Under the pieces are notes generated by a model. The model did not search any database. It saw only the letters and a program-made list of their open reading frames with translations, and was not told the DNA's origin. A DNA stretch of 49,536 nt, from positions 1-49,536 of the forward strand of contig JAGXOC010000007.1 in the NCBI GenBank assembly GCA_019894665.1, written 5' to 3'. Below, one piece after another: positions 34,074 through 42,509 of this stretch (the stretch's first letter is position 1; each line of letters starts with the position of its first letter). This stretch comes from Candidatus Thorarchaeota archaeon (GTDB taxonomy: Archaea > Asgardarchaeota > Thorarchaeia > Thorarchaeales > Thorarchaeaceae). The position numbers were made by a program, and so were the translations under genes.

Positions 34074-35006
34074 ATGTCAGAAGAAGCAGACCTTTCCGAT
34101 TATGAATACGTTGGGGTGGACCCTTTTTCAGAAAGACCTGACAAAGTGGCAATTGGCTCACAAGGTATACGATTTGTTCTTCAACGGGTTAAGAGAAGAA
34201 AAAGGACGCGTTATCAAGCAGTTTATGACATCGAATGGTCGGAGGTCATCTCCTTTGAGTGCTGTGAGGTCAGTTATGCGAAGGAAGGCAAATCCTGGCC
34301 CCTAGATGAGGACCCGAGAGAGAAACTTGATATCATTGGACCTGCGGGTATGATGTTCTTTTTCCTCATACCAAAAGATGAAGGGATCTTTCAGGTCTGG
34401 TCTTATATTCCTCTAGAAGATGTCAAGCATGTCAGAGAGTTAGTTGAGAAATATAAGGGCAAACCACAAGTGCATCGTCTAGCGCACCATGGAAATGCCG
34501 CAGTTGTTAGGCATGTGTTGGAGCATTGTACAGTTTTATCTCGACACCAGACCACTTGGCATGACTGGATAAAGACTGGTCCACTCCTTGGCAAACCAAG
34601 AAAGAAATTCACTGAGAAAGGACCGGAATACGTATTTTGTGAAGAAGGGTTTGCCATTGACCACTATGGAGCAGGCGAGATGCTTGAGCAGATGTCTACG
34701 TTTTGGCCTTGGCGGATAATCGAGAATGTTTTCTTAGATGACTATACGATTGTGTATCAGTGGTTTGATGATGGATACGTCTTTCGGCAACAGGTATGGG
34801 ACAAAGATGAAAGAAAAACTATCCTTGATGCAGCTAAGAGCGCATTTGCTGTAAATCAGAATGCAGTTGGTGTAAAGGAGCTACTCTTAATCAGACCTTG
34901 GGCATTTCCATCTTATTTCTACACTACTTGGGAGAAGTTGGATCCATTATCCTGCAAAGCCAGTCGAAATGGATTCCCACCAGTCTATGATTTCGTTGAA
35001 GAATGA
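34074..35006 (+). CDS. Hypothetical soluble protein, possibly tandem PH-like domains
   Basis: 310 residues, no signal or membrane segment. Two beta-rich halves (about 20-130 and 185-270) each read like a PH/GRAM-like strand pattern (KVAIGSQGIRFVLQ followed by YDIEWSEVISFE; EYVFCEEGFAIDHY followed by TIVYQWFDDGYVF). They are joined by a helical linker rich in histidine. The PH assignment is a guess from strand pattern. GGTGGT lies 9 nt before the ATG. It is divergent from the two-helix membrane gene and may belong to the same regulon. Confidence 0.6.
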   Translation: MSEEADLSDYEYVGVDPFSERPDKVAIGSQGIRFVLQRVKRRKRTRYQAVYDIEWSEVISFECCEVSYAKEGKSWPLDEDPREKLDIIGPAGMMFFFLIPKDEGIFQVWSYIPLEDVKHVRELVEKYKGKPQVHRLAHHGNAAVVRHVLEHCTVLSRHQTTWHDWIKTGPLLGKPRKKFTEKGPEYVFCEEGFAIDHYGAGEMLEQMSTFWPWRIIENVFLDDYTIVYQWFDDGYVFRQQVWDKDERKTILDAAKSAFAVNQNAVGVKELLLIRPWAFPSYFYTTWEKLDPLSCKASRNGFPPVYDFVEE

Positions 35007-35090
35007 ATTGCAGAGCTCAATTCAATTTGATCTGTCAGACATTGACACAAGTCTTAGCGCATAACGGCACAGACTATCAAAAATAATTCC

Positions 35091-35128
35091 AAAAAGAAAA
35101 AGGTGGAAGAGAGCTTGCTGCTCTCTTC
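35091..35128 (-). terminator. Hairpin terminator of APC permease A
   Basis: Perfect nine-pair stem GAAGAGAGC / GCTCTCTTC with a five-base loop. It is followed on the minus strand by CACCTTTTTCTTTTTGG. Confidence 0.7.
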
Positions 35129-35140
35129 GCCTATTATTGA

Positions 35141-36703
35141 TTATTCTGGTGGTAGTTGTCCGAAGATTGCGGACATCTCGATACCCTTGGCCTTGTTCTT
35201 GCCACCATAGTACATGTATGCTATTTGACCAATTACGTACACGAGCACAGTGAAGAGAATCTCATGCTGTGCAGTGGGTACGAATGCAATCATAGCATAG
35301 AAGAATATGGCACCTGAAACCAGACCGCCTATCGCAACAAGTGGGACACCAAGGACCTTCCACCCGCCACTACGCTCCCATAACGTGGGCCGATAGTATG
35401 GTAACGACACTGCTGCCAGCGCCATCTGCCACCGTATGAAGACATAGGTGAACGCCACACCGATCAGAGCACCAAGAGCTGTCGCGTAGACAGCCTGCAG
35501 TATGGTTGCGTATAGTACGGTTGCTGTTGCAAGGATCAGCCAGAAGTACAACGTAATGTGAGGTACGTGATACTTTGGATGTACCTTTGCGAATGCTTCA
35601 GGACAGAACCGGTCCATAGCCATCGAGTGCATAGGTCTCGTGACCCAAAGCGCATTGCTTGGGGAGTCGAGCACACTAGCAAAGATTGGTCCCAAGATAA
35701 CAAACCAGGCCAGCGGACTTGCACCCAGAACAACAGCAGCATAGTTGCCGAATCCTGGGAAGAAAGTAAGTCCTTGACCGAAGGCGGTGTTTGCTTGATA
35801 CAGGAATGAACCCATTGCTGACTGAAGTGCAAAGCCGGATAGTAAGAACATGGCAGTGATGCCAGCCCAACCACCAACATTGCTCAATGGAATGTTCTTG
35901 CTTGGTTGTGATACTTCACCAGCTACTGGCATAATGAGGTAAGGCCACATCATACCCACTGTGACTATCAGAGCAGGACCCATCGCCGCAGGATTCAGCA
36001 TCGTAAACGTTCCTAGTTGACCAGGACCCGTTCCGGGCGGTATCGTAGCATTGATCGCAGCGTAGTTGCCAAATATGGCATCCCACGACCCCGCAAAGTC
36101 CTGTGCGAATATTAGGACCAGGTCACCCACTAACAGCGACGCTATGTTGATGATTCCTAATATGATCACAAACCATCCGAGCCACTTGACACTCAAGTAG
36201 CTAAAGACGAAACCAATTAGAATCATGACAAAGGCCGCAATGAACAATGGGATTGGTTCATTCAGTGTTGTCGCTAGACTCAACAGACCAGCATCACCAG
36301 AAGCACTACCGATAACGAATAGTCCACCAGCGAAAATCTGTACTGCGAAAAAGCTACCAGTTCCCCTAAATACAGGGTTGGTAATCACGCTTCGCCAACC
36401 TTCCATCACACCAAAAATTGGGCTCAGACCACGACCAGTGAAGTGGTATGAAGCTCCCGATCTTGGCATCGCAAGCATTAGACACATCAGGGCAATCGCT
36501 TCAAAGAATACTGCGAACCCTCCCAATGCGAACATTGGGACTAGAAGTGCACCTGGATTCCAAGTCGAAATCTGTGGACCAGCAAAGTGGAACCACGGAC
36601 CAAGTGTTAGTGCAATCGGAAGAAGAAGTGCGAAGCCCGTACCTACTTCCTTTACTAGGCCGGAGCTCTCTCGCACGAAGAGGAGTTTATCTTCCTCGCT
36701 CAA
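35141..36703 (-). CDS. APC-superfamily amino acid/amine permease, copy A
   Basis: 520 residues with about 12-14 hydrophobic helices. Conserved features are an N-terminal LFVRESSGLVKEVG, the loop PRSGASYHFTGRGLSP, ALWVTRPMHSMAMDRF and a C-terminal end LPPE. The protein at 40680 shares all of these positions, so the two are paralogues. APC proteins import amino acids or amines, often by exchange or ion coupling. It is a single-gene transcript: its own terminator follows, and 178 nt precede it. The TTG start has AAAGGAG about 11 nt upstream. Confidence 0.88.
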   Translation of the reverse strand: MSEEDKLLFVRESSGLVKEVGTGFALLLPIALTLGPWFHFAGPQISTWNPGALLVPMFALGGFAVFFEAIALMCLMLAMPRSGASYHFTGRGLSPIFGVMEGWRSVITNPVFRGTGSFFAVQIFAGGLFVIGSASGDAGLLSLATTLNEPIPLFIAAFVMILIGFVFSYLSVKWLGWFVIILGIINIASLLVGDLVLIFAQDFAGSWDAIFGNYAAINATIPPGTGPGQLGTFTMLNPAAMGPALIVTVGMMWPYLIMPVAGEVSQPSKNIPLSNVGGWAGITAMFLLSGFALQSAMGSFLYQANTAFGQGLTFFPGFGNYAAVVLGASPLAWFVILGPIFASVLDSPSNALWVTRPMHSMAMDRFCPEAFAKVHPKYHVPHITLYFWLILATATVLYATILQAVYATALGALIGVAFTYVFIRWQMALAAVSLPYYRPTLWERSGGWKVLGVPLVAIGGLVSGAIFFYAMIAFVPTAQHEILFTVLVYVIGQIAYMYYGGKNKAKGIEMSAIFGQLPPE

Positions 36704-36798
36704 AGTTTTTTGTTCTCCTTTATTTTACTCTCTCACGGGAAACAAATTGTTCCACATGATGTATCATTACATTAATTCCCTGATATTTAAATTAAAGG

Positions 36799-36815
36799 GT
36801 ACTCTTTTTGAGTAC
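36799..36815. promoter_or_regulatory. Inverted repeat upstream of APC permease A
   Basis: GTACTC / GAGTAC with loop TTTTT, flanked by AAA and TTT, 96 nt before the permease start. The surrounding AT-rich sequence (TATTTAAATTAAAG) looks like its promoter. Operator or attenuator, undecided. Confidence 0.4.
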
Positions 36816-36880
36816 TTTAACAAGGAGTTTAATATTAATAGTTCCTATTCGATTCGTGAAAGGCCGGGGTCATGCGTATA

Positions 36881-37672
36881 CTACGATAAACGTCGAAGAT
36901 GTTTGAAAAAATCGTGGTCCAAAAGGAGTACCTCAACACTCTTCGAACGGACACCAGTTCGGCTCTCTAGAAGAATATTTAGCATGATGTTTATGTCCAT
37001 TATGTGGACTGGAGGAACTGAAACCTTCATGCCTCCTGTGTTTCCGAGCGCCTCCTGTTTTCCCTCAGGAGTGACTGTGCCATTTGTGATAAGCACACCT
37101 TGATTTGCCTGATAGGTGGGGAGAGACCCTCGAATCTCACGTATAAGGTCAACCCCTACCTTTCCGTCGTACTCACACTTCTTTGCATATACGACAACAG
37201 GAGACTTGCCACCATCATCTCGCCACGAAGTTATGATCACAACAGTTTCATCATATCTGTGAACTTCAACAGCCTCTTCAATACGAGCTCGTGTGTTGAG
37301 TAATATGATTTTTGCTAGGTCATCGAACCCTTCCAGATCAAGCTTAGCTATCTCATGCCGCATCTCGCGACGAGTTGCATGATTAAAATCAGCGGCTCGG
37401 GAGCGCACTTCAGAAATCAGCTCTTCATCCACAGCCCCTTCGCAAAGGTCATTGTATTGATAGAGTCCTGGGCCAGTACGCATGAAGTAAGCAGGTCTAT
37501 TGTCTACCTGAGCTTGCTTGCCTTCAATGGACAAAGATGCAGAAACAGATGCGGGGTCACGTTCTAGTGCTTCTGCGATTTTCTTATAGTGGACTGGTTC
37601 AGCACGTGCGTGTTGTGCGAGCCATTCTCTCAATGTAAGTTTGGATACTCTTTCTATCAATTTCAATCGCAA
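36881..37672 (-). CDS. Winged-helix (HARE-HTH-like) protein with Mrr-like endonuclease domain
   Basis: 263 residues. Residues 1-75 form a winged helix (LTLREWLAQHARAEPVHYKKIAEAL, then a wing AYFMRTGPGLYQYND). Residues ~100-250 resemble the Mrr restriction-endonuclease fold: FDDLAKIIL, WRDDGGKSPVVVYAKKCEY, KVGVDLIREIRGSLPTYQANQGVLITNGTVT, then MDINIMLNILLE. In Mrr enzymes the motif is QxK; here the Gln position is Tyr (YAK), so nuclease activity is uncertain. It stands alone between the ATC-hydrolase and permease genes. Confidence 0.65.
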   Translation of the reverse strand: MRLKLIERVSKLTLREWLAQHARAEPVHYKKIAEALERDPASVSASLSIEGKQAQVDNRPAYFMRTGPGLYQYNDLCEGAVDEELISEVRSRAADFNHATRREMRHEIAKLDLEGFDDLAKIILLNTRARIEEAVEVHRYDETVVIITSWRDDGGKSPVVVYAKKCEYDGKVGVDLIREIRGSLPTYQANQGVLITNGTVTPEGKQEALGNTGGMKVSVPPVHIMDINIMLNILLESRTGVRSKSVEVLLLDHDFFKHLRRLS

Positions 37673-37903
37673 CCTATGGTATCGTATGTTAGTTTATCCT
37701 CACCCGTTGTGACGTTCGAACAAACTTGTGTCAGTAGAGGTGAATCAAGGTGATTACGGATGAAATCCCCTTTATGATGTTTACTCATCTTCAAAGTGTC
37801 CATTAGTATTGGAGGAAGCTACTTCCTAGGACAAACTACCACTCACTCAATTTAAACTTTAACCGTATGTTAACTAGGGCGAATTGCGAAAAGCTCCATT
37901 TCA

Positions 37904-38374
37904 CTATTTGTCCCAACGGTAAATGCAATGATCGTCGCCACGCATCATGCACTTCGGAACGCTCATTGATAGACGAGAGTCTATAGCTTGGGCGATTCCT
38001 TCGTCAATTTTAGTGACATAATCGCATATGTCTTCTTTTGCTCCTTTCACACGAAATGTGTCAATCCAAGGACACGCAGTCACCTTAATGTCTATTTGTC
38101 GATCACTCACATCAACCATTTCTAATTCGAAACCAAAGTAGGGATATGCTGCGGCAAAGAACTCGAAGATAGATTTTAGGTCCCCTTTTCTAAGTCCACC
38201 GTCTTTCACACCTTGTTCTCCAAGCTCCAGACCATGCAACCGGTTAGCTTCTGCTAGAGCATCGAGACCCTTCTTACCAAAGTTCTCCCTTACTGTTTCT
38301 ACATAAACTGTATGAGCAGCAGCTACAGTTGACATTCCAACTATTCTAACATCTTCAGCAGATGGTTTGTCCAT
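37904..38374 (-). CDS. ATC-hydrolase-like (L-2-amino-thiazoline-4-carboxylate hydrolase family) protein A
   Basis: 156 residues. The core ACPWIDTFRVKG and C-terminal PKCMMRGDDHCIYRW, with Cys pairs flanking a helix, resemble the ATC hydrolase / V4R-related family. That family opens or senses small sulfur or nitrogen compounds. It is the last gene of the minus-strand operon, 15 nt behind the MttB-type gene, with AGGATG 8 nt before the ATG. A more diverged relative lies at 45169. Family assignment is moderate; enzymatic activity is not shown. Confidence 0.55.
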   Translation of the reverse strand: MDKPSAEDVRIVGMSTVAAAHTVYVETVRENFGKKGLDALAEANRLHGLELGEQGVKDGGLRKGDLKSIFEFFAAAYPYFGFELEMVDVSDRQIDIKVTACPWIDTFRVKGAKEDICDYVTKIDEGIAQAIDSRLSMSVPKCMMRGDDHCIYRWDK

Positions 38375-38389
38375 TTCTAATACATCCTT

Positions 38390-39838
38390 TTAGTTAGACT
38401 TCGTTTTCTTTGTGCGATCCTCGATTAATTTCCTCATGGCTGATTCCATTTTCTTATCGAGTGGTTCAATCTTGTGTGTCAAAAGAATCTCCTTTACTTT
38501 CTCTCTAGCAACATCTTCTATGGTCTTTGAGCCTCTCTTTTCCCACTCAGGCCGTGATGTCCTATTACTAATCAGAGGTTGCCATTGTTCCTCCAGAAGA
38601 TGCTTTTTAGTAAACTTGAGAGCTTCAGGGGTATTCAAATGGTTCTTCTCATGTCCAACGGTTTCTATGATGTCTACAGCCAAAGTTTCGGGAGTTACTT
38701 GAATGCCCTTGGATATACGTTTAATGGCGCCACAGATATCATTGCTAATTGCAAACATCTCGTAACTAGCTGTGACCCCAGCCTCAACGATTCCATAGAC
38801 AGCATCATGAACCACGTCAGCACCCGAAACAGTAGCAAGTAACACGTTCATAGTATTTTCGTATGCAGCTTGTTGATCAGGGACCTTAGAGTCTATCACA
38901 CCAGCAGCACCATAATATGGAAGACCATAGTAGTGAGCCATCTGGCAAAATGCGGCATGAATCAGTCCATTCTCAGGTGATCCATAGGCGGCAGTCCCGT
39001 ACCGCTGATCCAATATTGTGGCACAGGACCCCCACATGATAGGAGTTCCAGGACCAATTAGCTGAGCCAAAACTACTATTGCATGATTCTCGGCAATACC
39101 TTGCACAATTGTTCCTGCAAGTGTTACAGGTCCACTTGCACTTGATAACAAACCTGTGCTAATATCAAAGGGTATTCTATACTTAGCACATTCAAGAACC
39201 ATATCAATGATTTCACGTGTATATTTCAGAGGGGGAACGTTATTGAATCCGGTATCAATGATAGATGGATTCTTGATAAACTCGTCCTCGCCTCCTGCAT
39301 AGATCTTTGCCATCTCTATGACATCTCTCCAGCCCTCAGGAGTTAGTGCCACAAGACTCAGGTGTTTCTCTGCACTCTTGAACATTGCAAGAGCCATTTC
39401 CTGCTCCCATACCGACTTCGGTACATCCTGAGGCAAAATGTTCGGTTTGATGTAGTCAACTGTTTGGAAATAATCTGCTAGAAGTGTAAACTCTTCTAAG
39501 TCCTTGATTGTTGAGAGTCGACGTTCTCCTGTTTCCAAGTCTATTGTATAATGAGCACCAAATGCATTTGTGAAATAAGAGTCCCCATCACCTATGACGA
39601 TATTGTATTTTGGATTTCGAGCAATGAGTTTATGCCTTCTAGGACTTTTCTGAAGCGCATCGTGAACCATGTATTCAGGGATTTTTACGACCTTTGTCTT
39701 GTCATCAACAGTCGCTCCAGCATCAGCGAGTTTCTTCAATGCTGCATCATGTTGAATGACTACACCAATTCGTTCAAGAACTTCCATTGCTGCTGTATGT
39801 ACTGCAGATATTTCACCGCGACCTAGTAATCTATACAT
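38390..39838 (-). CDS. MttB-family corrinoid methyltransferase, non-pyrrolysine type
   Basis: 482 residues in one uninterrupted frame, so no in-frame TAG (pyrrolysine) is needed. That places it with the MttB-like enzymes demethylating betaines or other quaternary amines rather than trimethylamine MttB. Family regions include HTAAMEVLERIGV, ITGP-like SASGPVTLAGTIVQ, and IDSKVPDQQAAYENTMNVLLATVSGAD. It would pass a methyl group to the corrinoid protein encoded 25 nt upstream. The start is moved to ATG 39838, with GGAGG 6 nt upstream; the track's ATG lies before this site. No RamA-type activator or corrinoid:tetrahydropterin methyltransferase is present nearby. Confidence 0.88.
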   Translation of the reverse strand: MYRLLGRGEISAVHTAAMEVLERIGVVIQHDAALKKLADAGATVDDKTKVVKIPEYMVHDALQKSPRRHKLIARNPKYNIVIGDGDSYFTNAFGAHYTIDLETGERRLSTIKDLEEFTLLADYFQTVDYIKPNILPQDVPKSVWEQEMALAMFKSAEKHLSLVALTPEGWRDVIEMAKIYAGGEDEFIKNPSIIDTGFNNVPPLKYTREIIDMVLECAKYRIPFDISTGLLSSASGPVTLAGTIVQGIAENHAIVVLAQLIGPGTPIMWGSCATILDQRYGTAAYGSPENGLIHAAFCQMAHYYGLPYYGAAGVIDSKVPDQQAAYENTMNVLLATVSGADVVHDAVYGIVEAGVTASYEMFAISNDICGAIKRISKGIQVTPETLAVDIIETVGHEKNHLNTPEALKFTKKHLLEEQWQPLISNRTSRPEWEKRGSKTIEDVAREKVKEILLTHKIEPLDKKMESAMRKLIEDRTKKTKSN

Positions 39839-39863
39839 GTAATTCCTCCATATCATTCATCAA

Positions 39864-40511
39864 CTAGCCTTTGATAAGCTGTTTCACCAGAGAAACAGCT
39901 GATACAGCATCTCCGGCCCAACCATCGGCTCCAATTTCGTCAGCCCATTCTTGAGTTGTAGGAGCTCCACCAACTATTACCTTGACATCTCCCCTCAATC
40001 CTGATGCTTTCAGTTTCTCGATTACATCCTTTTGAGCGGGCATCGTAACAGTAAGAAGAGATGACAAACCTAGGACATCGGGCTTGTGTTCTTTCACCTT
40101 CTCCATGAAGGTCTCTGATTGGACATCCTCACCAACATTCAAGACTTCGAATCCATCAGCTTCAAGCAGGGTTCCTACTATGTCTTTGCCTATGCTATGA
40201 ATGTCACCTTGGACTGTGCCTATCATTACTTTTCCTGCCGAAATCATCTCTGCTTTGGATTCTTTAATCACAGGGAGAAGAACTGACATACCAGCTTTCA
40301 TGGCATCTCCAGCCAGGATTAGTTCAACGAGGAATACCTGTCCCTCACTAAACAAATCACCTACTGTCTTTACACCCTTTGCTAGCCCATTTGTGATCAC
40401 ATCAAGGGGAGGGATTCCAGCTTCGAGCGCGTTCTTAGCTAAACTCACCGATTTTTCTGAATCACCCTCTATGACTGCATTTTGTAATTCTTCAAAAATC
40501 ATAGACTCCAT
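39864..40511 (-). CDS. Methyltransferase cognate corrinoid protein (MtbC/MtgC-like)
   Basis: 215 residues. A helical cap (VITNGLAKGVKTVGDLFSEG, ELILAGDAMKAGM) is followed by the B12-binding domain with the cobalt ligand His105 in GDIHSIGK, the SSLLT loop and VIVGGAPTT. It carries the cobalamin cofactor methylated by the MttB-type enzyme. It is part of the permease B - corrinoid - methyltransferase - ATC-hydrolase-like operon on the minus strand. ATG 40511 or 40502 is the start. Confidence 0.92.
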   Translation of the reverse strand: MESMIFEELQNAVIEGDSEKSVSLAKNALEAGIPPLDVITNGLAKGVKTVGDLFSEGQVFLVELILAGDAMKAGMSVLLPVIKESKAEMISAGKVMIGTVQGDIHSIGKDIVGTLLEADGFEVLNVGEDVQSETFMEKVKEHKPDVLGLSSLLTVTMPAQKDVIEKLKASGLRGDVKVIVGGAPTTQEWADEIGADGWAGDAVSAVSLVKQLIKG

Positions 40512-40645
40512 TCTTCAACTCAACCTCACAGAATTTACGGTCTACTCCATCATATATATCTAATCATGAACGATTCAAATTATTAAACTGGTTCCCCTTT
40601 ATCTTATAATCTTCTTAAACTAATCTCTAACTGGGCTAATATTGA

Positions 40646-40681
40646 GGAAAAAAAAGGGGGAGAAGGGGCGTTGAAGCCCCT
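40646..40681 (-). terminator. Intrinsic terminator between APC permease B and the corrinoid gene
   Basis: Stem AGGGGC / GCCCCT overlapping the permease stop, followed on the minus strand by CTCCCCCTTTTTTTTCC. It may act as an attenuator that gives more permease than corrinoid/methyltransferase mRNA, or separate two transcripts. Confidence 0.65.
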
Positions 40682-42284
40682 ACTCTGGTGGTAACGATTC
40701 GTAGATCGATTCCACTTCAATGTCCTTGTTTCGTAGCCTTTGGCTATACACAACAAACCACAGTGCTGAAAAGCCATATGTTATGCACATCATGACTATT
40801 GACACGAATGCAGCACCTTGGAAGAATCCTATAGCCAAGAAGAGCGAAACTGGTAGGATTATGACGCCCAAGAGCGACATTAATGGGTATTTCGCAATCT
40901 CAGGTTGTTTACGAATGCTTCCCTCATATAACGGCCGTTTCATGTATGGAATTCCTAATGCCGATAGCGAATGGAATATCATCTCAATACCCCAGAGCCC
41001 TATTAGCGCCGTAAGGACCGCCAAGAAACCAGCAAGTTCAGGGACCGCAAATGCGAATGCAAATGGAGCACCAAAAAGGAAGTAGTAACCGATTGCATAT
41101 GTCGGTGTGTGGTATTTAGACAGCTTTCCGAAGAAAGAAGGCATCATCCGGTCTAGTGAAGCTTGGAAGAAGCCCCTAGTAACCCAGGCCATATTCATCG
41201 GTGTAGCAGTGAGACCGACAACCACAGGTGAAAGTAGTATCCATCCTGCAATTATAGGATTGCCAGCCAGTACCGCAGCGAATGTCCCTAGTCCTCCTTG
41301 AAAGATTCCATTAAAAGCAAACGTCGCGTCTCCCCGACCTACCGCGGCCGCAGCCGTAGCGTACTCCGTAGAGAATGTCCCGAAAACGCCCTGGAATATT
41401 GCTGCTGCAGATGCGAGCATGATGGCAAGAAGTATCCCACCAACTACCTGAACTCTGACAAGGTTCTTTGCGGGATCTGATATTTCACCACCATAGTGAA
41501 GAATCAAGTATGGCCATACAAGACCAATGGGCCATATTGTTGCCAATAGTGTCATCTGCAAGTTGAATGGCGCTGCACCAAACCCAGCAGCCGATGCTAC
41601 AGTTGTTACTTCTGAATAAGCACCTGCTCCCCAAACAGCATCCCAGCGACCCGGAACGGCTGAAACAGGAGTTGCTATCATAACAAGGATAGCCAAAATC
41701 CAGCCTACCGTTGAGAAAACGCCTCCTGCCATCATAATCGTAGGTTCAACTTTAAAGAGCGGACCTAGATAGGCAATAATGGAGAACAATGCCAATAGAC
41801 CTATTGAAAGACCTATCAGAACGCCAGGACTCTGCATGGAGAATGTGACTCCCAATGCGGTCAATGCCGCGTTACCAGAAACAGCACCCCACTGTGCGAA
41901 TGCAGCACCCAAAAAGACAAGGAATAAGTAGAATTCGCTCATCTTTATGATCGGATTTGCGATGATGCCACGCCACACAGCAATTATCCCCGCTTGTGGA
42001 TTAAGACCACGTGCAGAGATTTGATATATTCCCGCTGAGCGAGGCATCGCCATCGACATCAACGTTATCATCACAGTATAGATTAACATGAATAGCATCC
42101 CTATGCCCCATGTCATACCAGCATTAATACCAGGGTACATGTCTTGAAGGGTTCCAACAAAGAGCCATTGAAATGTGCCCAAGCTAGCGCCCATCATGGC
42201 AAAGAGAGCAGTCCATGTTCCAAAATACTTCGTCAATCCTGAAGTCGGTCTTAGAAACAGGATCTCTGAAGAAGTTTTTTCCAT
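40680..42284 (-). CDS. APC-superfamily amino acid/amine permease, copy B
   Basis: 534 residues with about 12-14 hydrophobic helices. It shares with the 35141 protein the N-terminal LFLRPTSGLTKYFG, PRSAGIYQISARGLNP, MAWVTRGFFQASLDRM and the final SLPPE. It is the first gene of the MttB operon and so the likely importer of the methylated substrate. GGAGGAG lies 8 nt before the ATG. The 226-nt AT-rich region upstream (TTAAACGAATAATTAAATCC) must hold its promoter. A terminator follows the stop, so partial readthrough is likely. Confidence 0.9.
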   Translation of the reverse strand: MEKTSSEILFLRPTSGLTKYFGTWTALFAMMGASLGTFQWLFVGTLQDMYPGINAGMTWGIGMLFMLIYTVMITLMSMAMPRSAGIYQISARGLNPQAGIIAVWRGIIANPIIKMSEFYLFLVFLGAAFAQWGAVSGNAALTALGVTFSMQSPGVLIGLSIGLLALFSIIAYLGPLFKVEPTIMMAGGVFSTVGWILAILVMIATPVSAVPGRWDAVWGAGAYSEVTTVASAAGFGAAPFNLQMTLLATIWPIGLVWPYLILHYGGEISDPAKNLVRVQVVGGILLAIMLASAAAIFQGVFGTFSTEYATAAAAVGRGDATFAFNGIFQGGLGTFAAVLAGNPIIAGWILLSPVVVGLTATPMNMAWVTRGFFQASLDRMMPSFFGKLSKYHTPTYAIGYYFLFGAPFAFAFAVPELAGFLAVLTALIGLWGIEMIFHSLSALGIPYMKRPLYEGSIRKQPEIAKYPLMSLLGVIILPVSLFLAIGFFQGAAFVSIVMMCITYGFSALWFVVYSQRLRNKDIEVESIYESLPPE

Positions 42285-42509
42285 CAGTAAATCTCCTCCA
42301 TGTTATGATGAGCTTTTACTATAGCTCACCTAACAACGCGAAACAATAAATAACGACTTGATATATATAAACTAATCGAATTAATTTTCTAATGGTTATA
42401 ATATTTAAACGAATAATTAAATCCATTAATTATCCTGACTCGATTATTTTTAAAAAAATCTCTCAGCAGACTTCAGGAAATTCTTAGATTTTCATATAAA
42501 CTTCATGAA

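Noticed and set aside
36225-37103. Long plus-strand ORF opposite the permease and Mrr-like genes
   Set aside because: It crosses the intergenic region and covers two real genes on the other strand; its low-complexity composition has no domain character.
38390-39838. Pyrrolysine-encoding TAG in the MttB-type gene
   Set aside because: The frame is open for 482 codons, the length of non-pyrrolysine relatives, with no in-frame amber codon, so there is no reason to invoke pyrrolysine.
42300-42500. AT-rich gap as an origin or CRISPR leader
   Set aside because: It contains TATA-like elements but no regular repeats, no spacers and no origin-recognition-type repeats, so promoter sequence explains it.
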